From the NCBI RefSeq assembly GCF_041625495.1, contig NZ_JBFJTH010000021.1:1-33872 (forward strand): 33,872 nucleotides of DNA, given 5' to 3'. This DNA is from Litorivivens sp041625495. Lineage in GTDB: Bacteria; Pseudomonadota; Gammaproteobacteria; Pseudomonadales; Spongiibacteraceae. Of this stretch, positions 1-7,979 are shown piece after piece. Position 1 is the first letter of the stretch; each line of letters opens with the position of its first letter. The notes under the pieces were generated by a model that made no database searches, was not told the origin of the DNA, and saw nothing but the letters and a program-made list of their open reading frames with translations. Both the position numbers and the translations under genes were made by a program.

Positions 1-1
1 A

Positions 2-715
2 CCGGGCATGGTGAAGAGCACATACGGCACAGGCTGCTTTGTGATGCTCAATACTGGTGTGCAGGCGATCACCTCCGGCAATCGACTGCTGACGACGATT
101 GCCTATCAATTGGACGGTCAGACAACCTATGCTCTTGAGGGCAGTATCTTTGTTGCCGGTGCGGCGGTGCAGTGGTTGCGTGACGGCCTGCATCTGATTG
201 GCAGTGCCTCGCAGATGCAAGAGCTTGCCGAAAGTGTCAGCAGTTCTAATGGCGTCTATATGGTGCCCGCCTTTACCGGTCTTGGCGCGCCCTACTGGGA
301 CCCGGATGCCAGGGGAGCCATTCTCGGGCTGACCCGTGATACCCAGATTGCCCATATCGCCCGCGCGACCCTGGAAGCTGTGTGTTATCAGTCGCGTGAT
401 TTGCTCGATGCGATGCGTAATGACGGTGCAGAAATAGAAACGCTGCGGGTGGATGGCGGTATGGTGGTAAACGACTGGTTGGTGCAGCGACTTGCCGACA
501 CAGTGGGCTGTGAATGCCAGCGCCCTGCGGTGATCGAGACAACGGCGCTGGGGGCTGCCGGACTGGCCGGTCTGCAGGCGGGACTCTACGGTTCGCTGCC
601 CGATTTTAATCAACTGTGGCGTGCTGAGCAGACCTTTAAGCCAGCAATGTCAGAAGCGGATCGGGAGCGTCGTTATCACGGTTGGAAAAAAGCAGTAGCC
701 CGGGTTCGCAGCTGA
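2..715 (+). CDS. glpK: Glycerol kinase, C-terminal part (5' end outside window)
   Basis: This is the C-terminal ~237 residues of glycerol kinase, which phosphorylates glycerol to glycerol-3-phosphate in the cytoplasm. The frame is open to the window edge and the first codons read PGMVKSTYGTGCF, an internal glycerol kinase motif, so the ATG at position 8 is not the start. Other FGGY-kinase landmarks are YALEGSIFVAGAAVQWLRDG, the FTGLGAPYWDPDARG segment, and the C-terminal ATP-site stretch LRVDGGMVVNDWL followed by TTALGAAGLAG. The stop codon TGA (713-715) directly abuts the stop codon of the minus-strand gene that follows, leaving no space for a separate terminator. The family is certain; the N-terminal half cannot be judged. 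Confidence 0.97.
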   Translation, partial: PGMVKSTYGTGCFVMLNTGVQAITSGNRLLTTIAYQLDGQTTYALEGSIFVAGAAVQWLRDGLHLIGSASQMQELAESVSSSNGVYMVPAFTGLGAPYWDPDARGAILGLTRDTQIAHIARATLEAVCYQSRDLLDAMRNDGAEIETLRVDGGMVVNDWLVQRLADTVGCECQRPAVIETTALGAAGLAGLQAGLYGSLPDFNQLWRAEQTFKPAMSEADRERRYHGWKKAVARVRS

Positions 716-3514
716 TTACTGCACGGTCATCGTGTAGTTGAGATCAAGTTCAGATACGCGGCGCGGGCGGCTGATGTAGTAGCCTTGTAAATAATGTACG
801 CCCATATTTCGCAGCAGGTCGGCGCTACCGTCGTCTTCGACACCTTCTGCGATCACTTTTTTACCCAATGCCAGCGCCATATCGACCATGGATTTCACCA
901 GCAGTTGGTCGCTTTTGCGCTTATACAGGTAGCGGATAAAGGACTGATCGATCTTAATGTAGTCTACTGGCAGGTCGCGCAGGTATTCGAAGGAAGTAAA
1001 GCCAATACCAAAATCGTCGAACGCAATCTGTACGTTGAGCGACGCCAGTCTTTCGCAGAGTTCGCGTGCAGTTTCAAGGTTATTTATGGCTTCTGTTTCT
1101 ACAATTTCGAAAATGAGCTGACTGGGGCGAGCACCTGTTTCCAGCAGCAGCGACTTCAGCTCTTTGATAAACAGATCGCTTTCGAATGTGGCCGCGGTGA
1201 TGTTGACGCTCAGTTTTAAGTCTACATCCTGCCGGTGCCAGGCACCAAGTTGTTCCAGCGCCATGCGCAGCACCAGCAAGTCCAACCGAGCCATCAGGCC
1301 GTTTTCCTTGGCAATATCCATAAACGCAGCGGGCGACACGAGGTGGCCGTCTTCGGAGCGCATGCGCACCAGGCATTCGCAGTGGGATATGCGTTCTTTA
1401 CTCAGGTTGTATATAGGCTGGTAGAGAAGGACGAAACGTTCATCAGACAAGGCTTTGACAATGCTGTCGTGTACCTGCAGCTTTTCCTGACGCAGTGCCC
1501 GGCTATCAATCGACTCGGATATACGATTGATCTTGCCGCGCTCAATGGGTTTCAAGCCACGCAGTGCAGCGGCAGAATTGCTCACCAGTTCGTCGATGTT
1601 ATAGCCGTCTTGGGCGTACGTTGCCAACACGCCGGTTAGCGTAATTTCTACAGTGTCATCGTCCAACACCGAATAAAAATGCAGCGGCCGATTATGCAGC
1701 GGGTGGCCATTTTGCTCGTAGTCATCCTTGTCAATAATCAGCAGGGCACAGAATTCGTTGGCACCGGTACGCGCAATAATGGTGTCACAGGTAATCAGGC
1801 GTTCAACAAAGCGTGCGGCTTCGCGCAGGATCGAATCGCCACTGTGGAAACCGTACATGTCGTTAATGGATGCAAACTTATCAATGTCCAGCAACATCAG
1901 ATCTACTAAATGGCTGTCACTGTACTGTTGTATCAGCAGGCTGGCTTCCTCGTGAAAGGCTTCGCGATTCAAAAGGTCGGTCACATTGTCGTGTTTGCTT
2001 AACCAGCGCAAACGGCTCTCTGTTTTGCGGCGCTCTGTGATATCCAGGCCAACTGACAGAATCAACGGCTCATTGTTCGCCTGAACTCGGGCATGCACCC
2101 ACATCAGGTCGCTGACAGTACCACTGGAACTGCGGATAAGTTGCTCAGTTTGCAGTCGGGTTTGCTTGCCGCTGATCAGTGGTGTCAGGTTTTCCGTAAT
2201 GGAGTGGCCGGACAGGTCGGGAAGGATCAGGTCAGTGATTTTGCGGTGATCTACGTCAAGTCGCGTCCAGCCTGCCATTTCACGGCCGTAATTATTCAGC
2301 AATTTGATGTCACCCTGCAGTGTGTGGGCGGCAATAACCAGGGGTGAATCATTGACTAGCACATCATTGAAATCCTGTGCTTCGCGGTGCTCTGCAATCT
2401 TGTGTACCAGTTGCTGGCGGTGCTCGGCGACAGCAGCCTCCATTTCTTCCAGTGCGTCGGCTACTTCCAGCACGGTGAAGTTCAGCTGATCAACCTCGTC
2501 CAAATAGCCGGGCTTGCGGGTGTAACGCTGCAATGAATCCCGCAGTCGATCGTAGTTCGACTCCGACAGCATGGGTATTGCCTTGGATAGGTTTACCAGC
2601 TTTTTCAGGGCAGTGCGCAGCGCCAAGTAAGTGAGCAAGATCGTAATGAGTAATGCGATGGCTGAGGCGATCAAACCACCCTTGAGTGAATCCTGGATTT
2701 GAGCTTGGGCGTCACTATCGTCTGACAGAATGACAGTGTTGATAGGTGTGACGGTGTAGCGGCTTGGCAGAGGCTGGCGCGCTGCGGCGTATAGTCCGGC
2801 GCTGGTGCGCGTGTAAACTGTTTTATCCTGGCTCAGGAAGCCGGTGAGAGACTGTATTTCTCGTATGAGCGGGCTGGTGGATGCGGCATTGCTGGAAATG
2901 GTTGGTTCCAGGCGGCTGCTATCACTCTTGAGAAACGCAACGTCGGCTCCTGTCAGTACCGCAAAATCCACAAATATCTGCTGTAGATTGCGCACGGCTG
3001 ACAGGATAAAAAGGGTGCCGTCACTGGAGATGACCGGCACAAAACTGATCTGGTAGCAGCTGGTTGTGCAAAAGATGCGGCTCAGTGGCTGCTGCTGCTC
3101 GGAGACGATGGTGATAAGGCGCTCGTCCAGCGTTTCGCCGGGTGCGCGTGTTGGGCTGTCAGCTTGCCATTGCCGCACCCGGCGCCCATCGAACTGATGC
3201 AGTGCCATCGATTCAATGCTGGGATTGAGTGATAGCAGCGCGGGCGGTTGCGAAGAGGGTTTATCGCCGCTGTAGGCATCTACCGGAACCTGCGTCAGGA
3301 TATCCTCGAAACTTTGGGTAGAGCGCTCCACCAGCTTTTCAAATATACCGAAGAGTTCACCAACCCGCTTTGCGCTGGCCTGCTCATTGACGCGCACGGC
3401 GCTGATATAGGTCAGAGCACTGTTGCCCAATAGGGCCAGTGTGGTGATCAATGTAATAACAAACAGGAGCTTGGTCTGTAGACTAAGCTTTACCTGCTTC
3501 TGCGGGCTGGTCAT
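716..3514 (-). CDS. Membrane PAS-GGDEF-EAL protein, probable c-di-GMP phosphodiesterase
   Basis: A 932-residue inner-membrane signalling protein. Seen in order: transmembrane segment about 16-36; periplasmic sensor region about 37-275 with a C149-TTS-C153 cysteine pair; second transmembrane segment about 279-300; linker with a charged coiled coil (350-380); PAS domain about 385-495 ending in the usual DITERRK; GGDEF domain about 505-660; EAL domain about 680-925. The GGDEF signature is GANEF (584-588), so cyclase activity is doubtful. The EAL motif is ECL (713-715), but the other metal and catalytic positions are present: N in SVNIT, E in FEIVET, DDFG, K in YIKID and E in AEGVE. I infer a phosphodiesterase with a regulatory GGDEF. 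It is the last gene of a minus-strand cluster, 15 bp after the porin gene. No clear ribosome site precedes the ATG. Confidence 0.93.
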   Translation of the reverse strand: MTSPQKQVKLSLQTKLLFVITLITTLALLGNSALTYISAVRVNEQASAKRVGELFGIFEKLVERSTQSFEDILTQVPVDAYSGDKPSSQPPALLSLNPSIESMALHQFDGRRVRQWQADSPTRAPGETLDERLITIVSEQQQPLSRIFCTTSCYQISFVPVISSDGTLFILSAVRNLQQIFVDFAVLTGADVAFLKSDSSRLEPTISSNAASTSPLIREIQSLTGFLSQDKTVYTRTSAGLYAAARQPLPSRYTVTPINTVILSDDSDAQAQIQDSLKGGLIASAIALLITILLTYLALRTALKKLVNLSKAIPMLSESNYDRLRDSLQRYTRKPGYLDEVDQLNFTVLEVADALEEMEAAVAEHRQQLVHKIAEHREAQDFNDVLVNDSPLVIAAHTLQGDIKLLNNYGREMAGWTRLDVDHRKITDLILPDLSGHSITENLTPLISGKQTRLQTEQLIRSSSGTVSDLMWVHARVQANNEPLILSVGLDITERRKTESRLRWLSKHDNVTDLLNREAFHEEASLLIQQYSDSHLVDLMLLDIDKFASINDMYGFHSGDSILREAARFVERLITCDTIIARTGANEFCALLIIDKDDYEQNGHPLHNRPLHFYSVLDDDTVEITLTGVLATYAQDGYNIDELVSNSAAALRGLKPIERGKINRISESIDSRALRQEKLQVHDSIVKALSDERFVLLYQPIYNLSKERISHCECLVRMRSEDGHLVSPAAFMDIAKENGLMARLDLLVLRMALEQLGAWHRQDVDLKLSVNITAATFESDLFIKELKSLLLETGARPSQLIFEIVETEAINNLETARELCERLASLNVQIAFDDFGIGFTSFEYLRDLPVDYIKIDQSFIRYLYKRKSDQLLVKSMVDMALALGKKVIAEGVEDDGSADLLRNMGVHYLQGYYISRPRRVSELDLNYTMTVQ

Positions 3515-3529
3515 GAATAAGAGTGACTG

Positions 3530-4696
3530 TCAGAAACGGTATCCCGCCATCATAACAAACAATTCGGACCTTTCGCTGATTTGCCGGTTGGGATTGTCAA
3601 TATTGGGAACAGGCGCTGATCCTCTAACACCGTGCACCTCGGCTGCGAGCAACCAATTTGGCGCCGGGGCCCAGCGACCACCCAGGGTGAGCACCGTGGA
3701 ATCGGTTTCGTTGGGACGATTGCGATCGCCGAGCTGGTGGTCAATGCGCGTGTACCATGTCAGCGTGCCAGTTTGCTGGTAGTCCGCCTGAAGGTAGGCA
3801 GTTTCACCCTTGCTGGCGAAGTTGCCCGCAGCACCGAACGCAGGGCTAGCGAACAGTCCATTGGTAGACAGTAGGGAGTATTCCAGTGTGTAAGAAATTT
3901 TCTCGCGGTTGTGCTGCAGTGACAGGGCAATGATATTGGCGTCGAGCTCTGCGATTGCCTGGGGGCTGTCAAAGGTGAGCGTGGCATCGTAATAGCTCAT
4001 CGCTGCGCGCCAACGCCCGCCCATAAGATCAGTGCTCAATTGGGCGGCGAAAGGGCGGCGCAATTCTGCCTGACCACTGAATAAGCCACCTTGGCTGCCA
4101 AATATGTTTTCAAACGTATTGGAATCAATATCGTCGGTTCTACCGAAGGTGGCTATAAAATGTGTGGATTGCTGGTCGCTATCCCAATAGTTGTAGAGCT
4201 GTAGGCCGTCTGATGAAAAAAACAGCTCGCGGATACCGTAACCTTCGTAATACAGCTGTGGCAGCAAGATGGAGGGTCGAGTGAAGAAAATATCCCGGGT
4301 TGAGTTATAAAAGCCGTAGGGGTTACGCACGCGTCCGGCCCGAAAACCGGCGCCAGACTGTGCGGACTGGAAGAAGCGATAGTCTGCATAGAAGTAATCA
4401 GTGCGAATACTACCGTCGTCGCCGCGTCCGGCGTCACGGGCGTAGAGTTGCCCGGCGATGCTCAGTTTAGGGTCGACGCGATAAATGCCGCCCACTCCCG
4501 CTTCGTAAAAATCCCAGGAGCCGTCAGTGCTTTCGCCATAAAAGTTGTTTTCTTTGCTGTACAGATATCCTTGGCTGACAAAGCCATGCAGATTTATTCC
4601 ATTCAGGTCTTTGGCGTGGAGAGCGGGTGCTCCCGACACAAGTAGCATGAGAAGTGCGGCGACTGTGCAGGCGAGTTGTGGATATCTTATGGTCAT
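3530..4696 (-). CDS. Outer-membrane porin-like beta-barrel protein
   Basis: A 388-residue exported protein. It has a signal peptide (hydrophobic core CTVAALLMLLVSG, cleavage near ALHA-KD), then alternating aromatic/hydrophobic beta-strand sequence, and ends in the barrel-type C-terminus MMAGYRF with terminal Phe. The start LHGFVSQGYLYS and repeated Tyr/Phe/Gly strands resemble phosphate-selective-porin-like proteins, but I cannot assign a substrate. The ATG at 4694-4696 has an AGG about 8 bases upstream, inside the end of the preceding gene only 2 bp away, suggesting translational coupling. Its neighbours are a phosphate-binding-protein-like gene and a c-di-GMP enzyme. Inference: this barrel delivers a small anion or other solute that the periplasmic protein recognises. 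Confidence 0.85.
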   Translation of the reverse strand: MTIRYPQLACTVAALLMLLVSGAPALHAKDLNGINLHGFVSQGYLYSKENNFYGESTDGSWDFYEAGVGGIYRVDPKLSIAGQLYARDAGRGDDGSIRTDYFYADYRFFQSAQSGAGFRAGRVRNPYGFYNSTRDIFFTRPSILLPQLYYEGYGIRELFFSSDGLQLYNYWDSDQQSTHFIATFGRTDDIDSNTFENIFGSQGGLFSGQAELRRPFAAQLSTDLMGGRWRAAMSYYDATLTFDSPQAIAELDANIIALSLQHNREKISYTLEYSLLSTNGLFASPAFGAAGNFASKGETAYLQADYQQTGTLTWYTRIDHQLGDRNRPNETDSTVLTLGGRWAPAPNWLLAAEVHGVRGSAPVPNIDNPNRQISERSELFVMMAGYRF

Positions 4697-4698
4697 TA

Positions 4699-5205
4699 TC
4701 AGAACCTGAATTTCGGGTCGGTAAGCTGAGTATTGCTACCGACAAACTTAACCGGGCTATCGTTGCCGGGGAGTTGGTTGGCGTAACCAATGGCGCCAGG
4801 CGTGGAGCGTACTTTGTCGTAGAGTTGGTAGGTGGTGGCAACGACCGTTGGTGCATTGCCGGAGCCGGTGAATGTCAGTTGGTCCCATTGTTTGCGAAGA
4901 ACATAGGGGAACGTTTTTAGGAAGGTGATGCAAAACGTCTTGTGCGCCGGATGCGATTCAGGCAGAACAAATACCGTGACCGGTGTCCCGTCAGGCCAAG
5001 ACTGCATACGTCCGAAAAACACCGAACGCAGGGTTCCTGAGGATAGGCTGGGTGGTAATTCCACTGCATCATTGACGATCACCTGCACGGCGCCCGTCGC
5101 TTCCTCCGCAGCGAGGGGAAATGTCGCCACCAGCCAGAAAATAAGGCTCGCTAACAAGGAGCTAGGGTGGTTACACCCGGCTTTGCTCAATCCCGCTTCT
5201 CCCAT
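4699..5205 (-). CDS. Periplasmic PstS-like substrate-binding protein (small)
   Basis: A 168-residue protein from the ATG at 5203-5205. The hydrophobic stretch SSLLASLIFWLVATF followed by PLAAEE looks like a signal peptide. The mature part resembles the short one-domain relatives of phosphate ABC-transporter binding proteins (PBP-like domain): IVNDAVELPPSLSSGTLRSV, FGRMQSWPDGTPVTVF, then a late GAIGYA element. It is much shorter than true PstS (over 300 residues), and no pstCAB genes are nearby, so it is unlikely to serve a classical ABC transporter. An upstream in-frame TTG at 5250 would add 15 residues and lies 7 bp after the previous stop; neither start has a good ribosome site. Stand-alone proteins of this type often sit next to porins and signalling genes, as here. 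Confidence 0.8.
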   Translation of the reverse strand: MGEAGLSKAGCNHPSSLLASLIFWLVATFPLAAEEATGAVQVIVNDAVELPPSLSSGTLRSVFFGRMQSWPDGTPVTVFVLPESHPAHKTFCITFLKTFPYVLRKQWDQLTFTGSGNAPTVVATTYQLYDKVRSTPGAIGYANQLPGNDSPVKFVGSNTQLTDPKFRF

Positions 5206-5257
5206 ACTGAAAGTGCCGTAAGTGTTGGGCAGACGGCTCGGCACGGCCAACTTTTAA

Positions 5258-5971
5258 TTATAACTCCGCCTTAAAATCCTGAATAAAGGATAGTATACGT
5301 CGGGCATTGGCCCCTAGATCGCCTTTGCCAACCCGTGATACTGAGCTTAGATCAACTTCGCTGCCAGAACCACTATTTGTCACTCGAATAACCACATCGT
5401 CCTTAAAACCGAACCAACGGGTCGTTGCTACGGCTTCGATCTGATAATTCTGTTCGTCTTTGAGGTAGACTTCCCAACCTTGCCGCTTGGCCGTGGCCAG
5501 TGCGAGCTGGAAAGCTTCGGCAGCGCTCAATTCAGTCGTTAGGGTCTGTAGTTCAGGGTAGGCACTGCGCTGGATCTCGGCCAGCTCGGGTGTATATTCC
5601 AGCGGGTTGGTGCCTGGCCCCCGCTGGGCCGGGGCGGCCACGAATTTCGGCGGATCCGCCGGGTCGGTCGTTACATTGTGGATCATGGGAGTGCTGCCGC
5701 CGCTGAATAAGTTGAGCGAAAAGAAGGCTAGTGCGGGCAGGCCGAGCAGGGCGGCGTAATTCAGGGTGCGACGGCTTTTGTCATCGTTCTGGCGGCGTGT
5801 GTACAGGGCCGAAAGGACTATGCTGGTGAGTCCGGTCAGGGTGGCCAGCATGAACAGTAGCAAGCCGATCCTGAAGTTAAATAGCTCCCAGCGGGTACCC
5901 AGCGCAGACAGTGGCAGCAATATCAGGCTTAGCGCGGCCATGACCAGGGTTGTTTTCGCAATTCGAGACAT
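5258..5971 (-). CDS. DUF1499 membrane protein
   Basis: A 237-residue protein with three predicted membrane segments in the first ~110 residues (about 7-26, 32-55 and 88-106) followed by a soluble C-terminal domain of the DUF1499 type: AEAFQLALATAKRQGWEVY, then a run ending in ATTRWFGFKDDVVIRV and VDLSSVSRVGKGDLGANARR. The last segment (polar, SRVGKGDLGANA) is the most recognisable part of the family. Function is unknown. It is the first gene of the minus-strand cluster 5971-716, separated from the binding-protein gene by 7 to 52 bp depending on which start is used there. It may simply share the promoter, or belong functionally to the envelope module. Confidence 0.82.
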   Translation of the reverse strand: MSRIAKTTLVMAALSLILLPLSALGTRWELFNFRIGLLLFMLATLTGLTSIVLSALYTRRQNDDKSRRTLNYAALLGLPALAFFSLNLFSGGSTPMIHNVTTDPADPPKFVAAPAQRGPGTNPLEYTPELAEIQRSAYPELQTLTTELSAAEAFQLALATAKRQGWEVYLKDEQNYQIEAVATTRWFGFKDDVVIRVTNSGSGSEVDLSSVSRVGKGDLGANARRILSFIQDFKAEL

Positions 5972-6130
5972 AGATAGGCTTCCGGCGGTGGAGGTCGTCT
6001 GATTACAGGTTTTACTATTATCTTTTTGTAACTATACCACGCCTTTTCAACAGGCAGACAGCGTGATTAACTACCGCGCCTCAGCTCCGCGGGCACAGCA
6101 GAGCATCAGAATGATTAAGTGGAAGGGACT

Positions 6131-6907
6131 ATGACTCGAGTAAAAGACAAGGTCTGTATCGTGACAGGTGCAGCAAGTGGTATGGGCAAGGCGGACGCGA
6201 TTCGCCTGGCGGCTGAAGGCGCCAAGGTGGTATTGACTGATCTGAATGAGCGAGACGGTCAGGCCGTTGCACAGGAAATTGGCGACAGCGCGCTGTTTAT
6301 TAAGCACAACGTGACCAGTGAAGAAGACTGGAAAAGGGTTGTGGATACCGCGGTATCTCATTTTGGCGGTCTGGATGTGCTGGTGAACAATGCCGGCATG
6401 ATGACCATGGGCTCGGTCGTGGATTGCACGCTGGAAGAATATCGCAAGGTTAATGGCGTTAACAGTGAGGGGGTGTTCCTGGGCTGCAAATATGCCATCC
6501 CGGCGATGGAAGCCACGGGTCGCGGCGGCTCGATCATTAATATGTCATCGGTTGCTGCGCTGCACGGCATGTCTTTTATCGCGGCTTACAGCGCGAGCAA
6601 AGGCGCGGTAGCGGCCCTGACCAAATCGGTAGCGCTGTATTGCCGAGAGCGTCGCAACGGTATTCGCTGTAATTCGATTCACCCAGACGGTGTGAAGACT
6701 CCGATGGTGTTTAAAGTGGCTACTGGCGCGGAAACCGCCACACGCGAGGAAATCGAGTCGCTGTCTACCGAAGCTAACCCGATGTGTGAACCCGAAGATA
6801 TTGCCGCGTTGGTGTTATACCTGGCCTCAGATGAGTCCAAGTTTGTGAATGCGGCAGAAATGTTGATCGACAATGCAGCTACCGCTACACCGCCCATTGG
6901 CGTGTAA
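6131..6907 (+). CDS. Short-chain dehydrogenase/reductase (SDR)
   Basis: A classical SDR of 258 residues that should interconvert an alcohol and a ketone using NAD(P). Seen: cofactor motif TGAASGMG (12-19), NNAG (87-90), and the catalytic set S140, Y153 and K157 in AAYSASKGA. The overall look (TGxxxGMG, RVKDKV start) resembles cyclopentanol, hydroxysteroid and glucose-1-dehydrogenase-type SDRs; the substrate is not predictable. The ATG at 6131 is chosen because GGAAGG lies 5-10 bases upstream; an in-frame GTG at 6119 has no such support. The usual PG of the HPG motif is altered to PD (SIHPDGVKTPM), and the C-terminal DGG is DN. It converges on the MerR gene and lies close to the BVMO/hydrolase cluster, so it may supply the ketone for it. 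Confidence 0.9.
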   Translation: MTRVKDKVCIVTGAASGMGKADAIRLAAEGAKVVLTDLNERDGQAVAQEIGDSALFIKHNVTSEEDWKRVVDTAVSHFGGLDVLVNNAGMMTMGSVVDCTLEEYRKVNGVNSEGVFLGCKYAIPAMEATGRGGSIINMSSVAALHGMSFIAAYSASKGAVAALTKSVALYCRERRNGIRCNSIHPDGVKTPMVFKVATGAETATREEIESLSTEANPMCEPEDIAALVLYLASDESKFVNAAEMLIDNAATATPPIGV

Positions 6908-6921
6908 CCTACTGGAGCAGG

Positions 6922-6949
6922 GCGCCCGGTATTACTGGGCGCGATCTTT
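6922..6949. terminator. Weak intrinsic terminator-like hairpin between SDR and merR
   Basis: GCGCCC (6922-6927) and GGGCGC (6937-6942) form a perfect 6-bp GC-rich stem around a 9-base loop, followed on the plus strand by GATCTTTC. The T-run is short, so termination strength is doubtful. The loop contains the stop codon of the minus-strand MerR gene, so the right arm lies within its coding end. Confidence 0.35.
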
Positions 6950-7774
6950 CCCGGCTTCCAGAGCCTTCATAATATTTTCCAGTTGATCCGCTAGGATATT
7001 GCTGGCAGCTACTTCCATCGCCCTTCCCAGCTCTGCTTTCACCACAATTTCAGCCATGGGCCGCATCCGCCAGATCAAGTCGATGATTTTGGGGAATTCC
7101 TCCTTGGGCGGGAGCGACTTTTCTTCGTAGGGGCGCAGCACGTTATCTGAAATCAGTCGCACAAATTCCTTGGCCACTTTCTCCACGTTGTCGCGGCTCA
7201 TGCGCAGGATTTCCAGCTGATCGCCCAAGGGGATACCCATTGCGCACAAATCTGCGGCGACTTTCAGGGTGCTCATGCTGTTCACGCGCACCTGTGCGCC
7301 CTGAATGATGGCTATTCCGAGTTCGCTGGCCAGCCGGATATTTGCCGGTGTGAGCTGTCGGCCGAACATTGTCACCATTTGGGTCATGGGAATTATTTCT
7401 GGCGCTTCCTTGCCCCAGGGGCTGTTGATTGCAGACTCCATGCCCAGGATTTCGCTCAGGCCAATGCCTTTTTCCAGGCCACTAATCAGATCGAGAATAC
7501 TGGCGAGGGTGTAACCCCGATCAAGCAAATCAGCGATTACGCGCAAGCGTGACAAATGCTGATTGTTGTAGATGCCCTTGCGGCCCCGTAGGGTGGGTGG
7601 TGGCAGCAGCCCTTTGTCCTGGTAGGCGCGTATATTGCGCACGGTGGTATTGGCGGCAAGTGCCAGCTCTTCAACCGTATATTCTTTCTTGTCTTCAGTC
7701 TCAGGGTCTTGAGGCGCCTCATTCTGCTGGCGGTACTGGGCCATGTTCTGAATTGTTTCTTCGGGAAACTTCAT
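6932..7774 (-). CDS. MerR-family transcriptional regulator
   Basis: A 280-residue DNA-binding regulator. Residues about 31-100 form a MerR winged helix-turn-helix: YTVEELALAANTTVRNIRAY, then GLLPPP, then a wing RGRKGIYNNQHLSRLRVI. The following ~180 residues are an effector or dimer region I do not recognise; they lack the cysteines of metal-responsive MerR members and include a conserved-looking helical end (MEVAASNILADQLENIM). The first 28 residues are polar and poorly conserved in type. It is divergent from the TonB-dependent receptor gene across a 287-bp region that holds several inverted repeats, so it is the natural candidate to control that promoter; this is inference from position. 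It converges with the SDR gene, 24 bp apart. Confidence 0.9.
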   Translation of the reverse strand: MKFPEETIQNMAQYRQQNEAPQDPETEDKKEYTVEELALAANTTVRNIRAYQDKGLLPPPTLRGRKGIYNNQHLSRLRVIADLLDRGYTLASILDLISGLEKGIGLSEILGMESAINSPWGKEAPEIIPMTQMVTMFGRQLTPANIRLASELGIAIIQGAQVRVNSMSTLKVAADLCAMGIPLGDQLEILRMSRDNVEKVAKEFVRLISDNVLRPYEEKSLPPKEEFPKIIDLIWRMRPMAEIVVKAELGRAMEVAASNILADQLENIMKALEAGKDRAQ

Positions 7775-7828
7775 GCTTCGTTTGGCTCGGGCATCTTCAA
7801 ATAGTGAATATTTGTTTGATAAATGGTG

Positions 7829-7879
7829 GTTTTCAGCGCAATCCCGCAGCTTGCTTTAATTGGATTGCGCCTTGAAAAC
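7829..7879. repeat. Long interrupted inverted repeat upstream of merR
   Basis: Left arm GTTTTCA + GCGCAATCC (7829-7844) pairs with right arm GGATTGCGC + CT + TGAAAAC (7862-7879). All 16 bases pair, with a 2-base bulge and a 17-base spacer. It lies 55-105 bp before the MerR start codon, so it could be a DNA operator or a stem-loop in the merR leader RNA. No T-run follows on either strand, so a simple terminator is unlikely. Confidence 0.6.
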
Positions 7880-7933
7880 AACGACATAGCCCAAAAGCGC
7901 GGGGTGCTCGTCATTTCAGCCAATGTCTATTCT

Positions 7934-7979
7934 ACCTACCTCAAACTATCTTGACATCAATTAATGGTAGGTTTATGTT
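7934..7979 (+). promoter_or_regulatory. Sigma-70 promoter with flanking palindrome, for the TonB receptor cluster
   Basis: TTGACA (7951-7956) and TATGTT (7974-7979) are separated by 17 bases, giving a perfect -35 and a 4-of-6 match -10. ACCTACC (7934-7940) and GGTAGGT (7966-7972) are a perfect 7-bp inverted repeat with its centre at the -35 box. Such a layout suits a dimeric regulator, plausibly the divergent MerR protein. The predicted transcript starts near 7986 and gives a ~76-base leader before the ATG at 8062. Confidence 0.6.

Noticed and set aside
8..10. ATG at position 8 as the start of the first gene
   Set aside because: Codons before it continue the conserved glycerol kinase sequence (PGMVKS), so the gene begins outside the window.
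794..1639. Overlapping plus-strand open frames within the GGDEF-EAL gene
   Set aside because: Antisense shadows of a clear multidomain protein.
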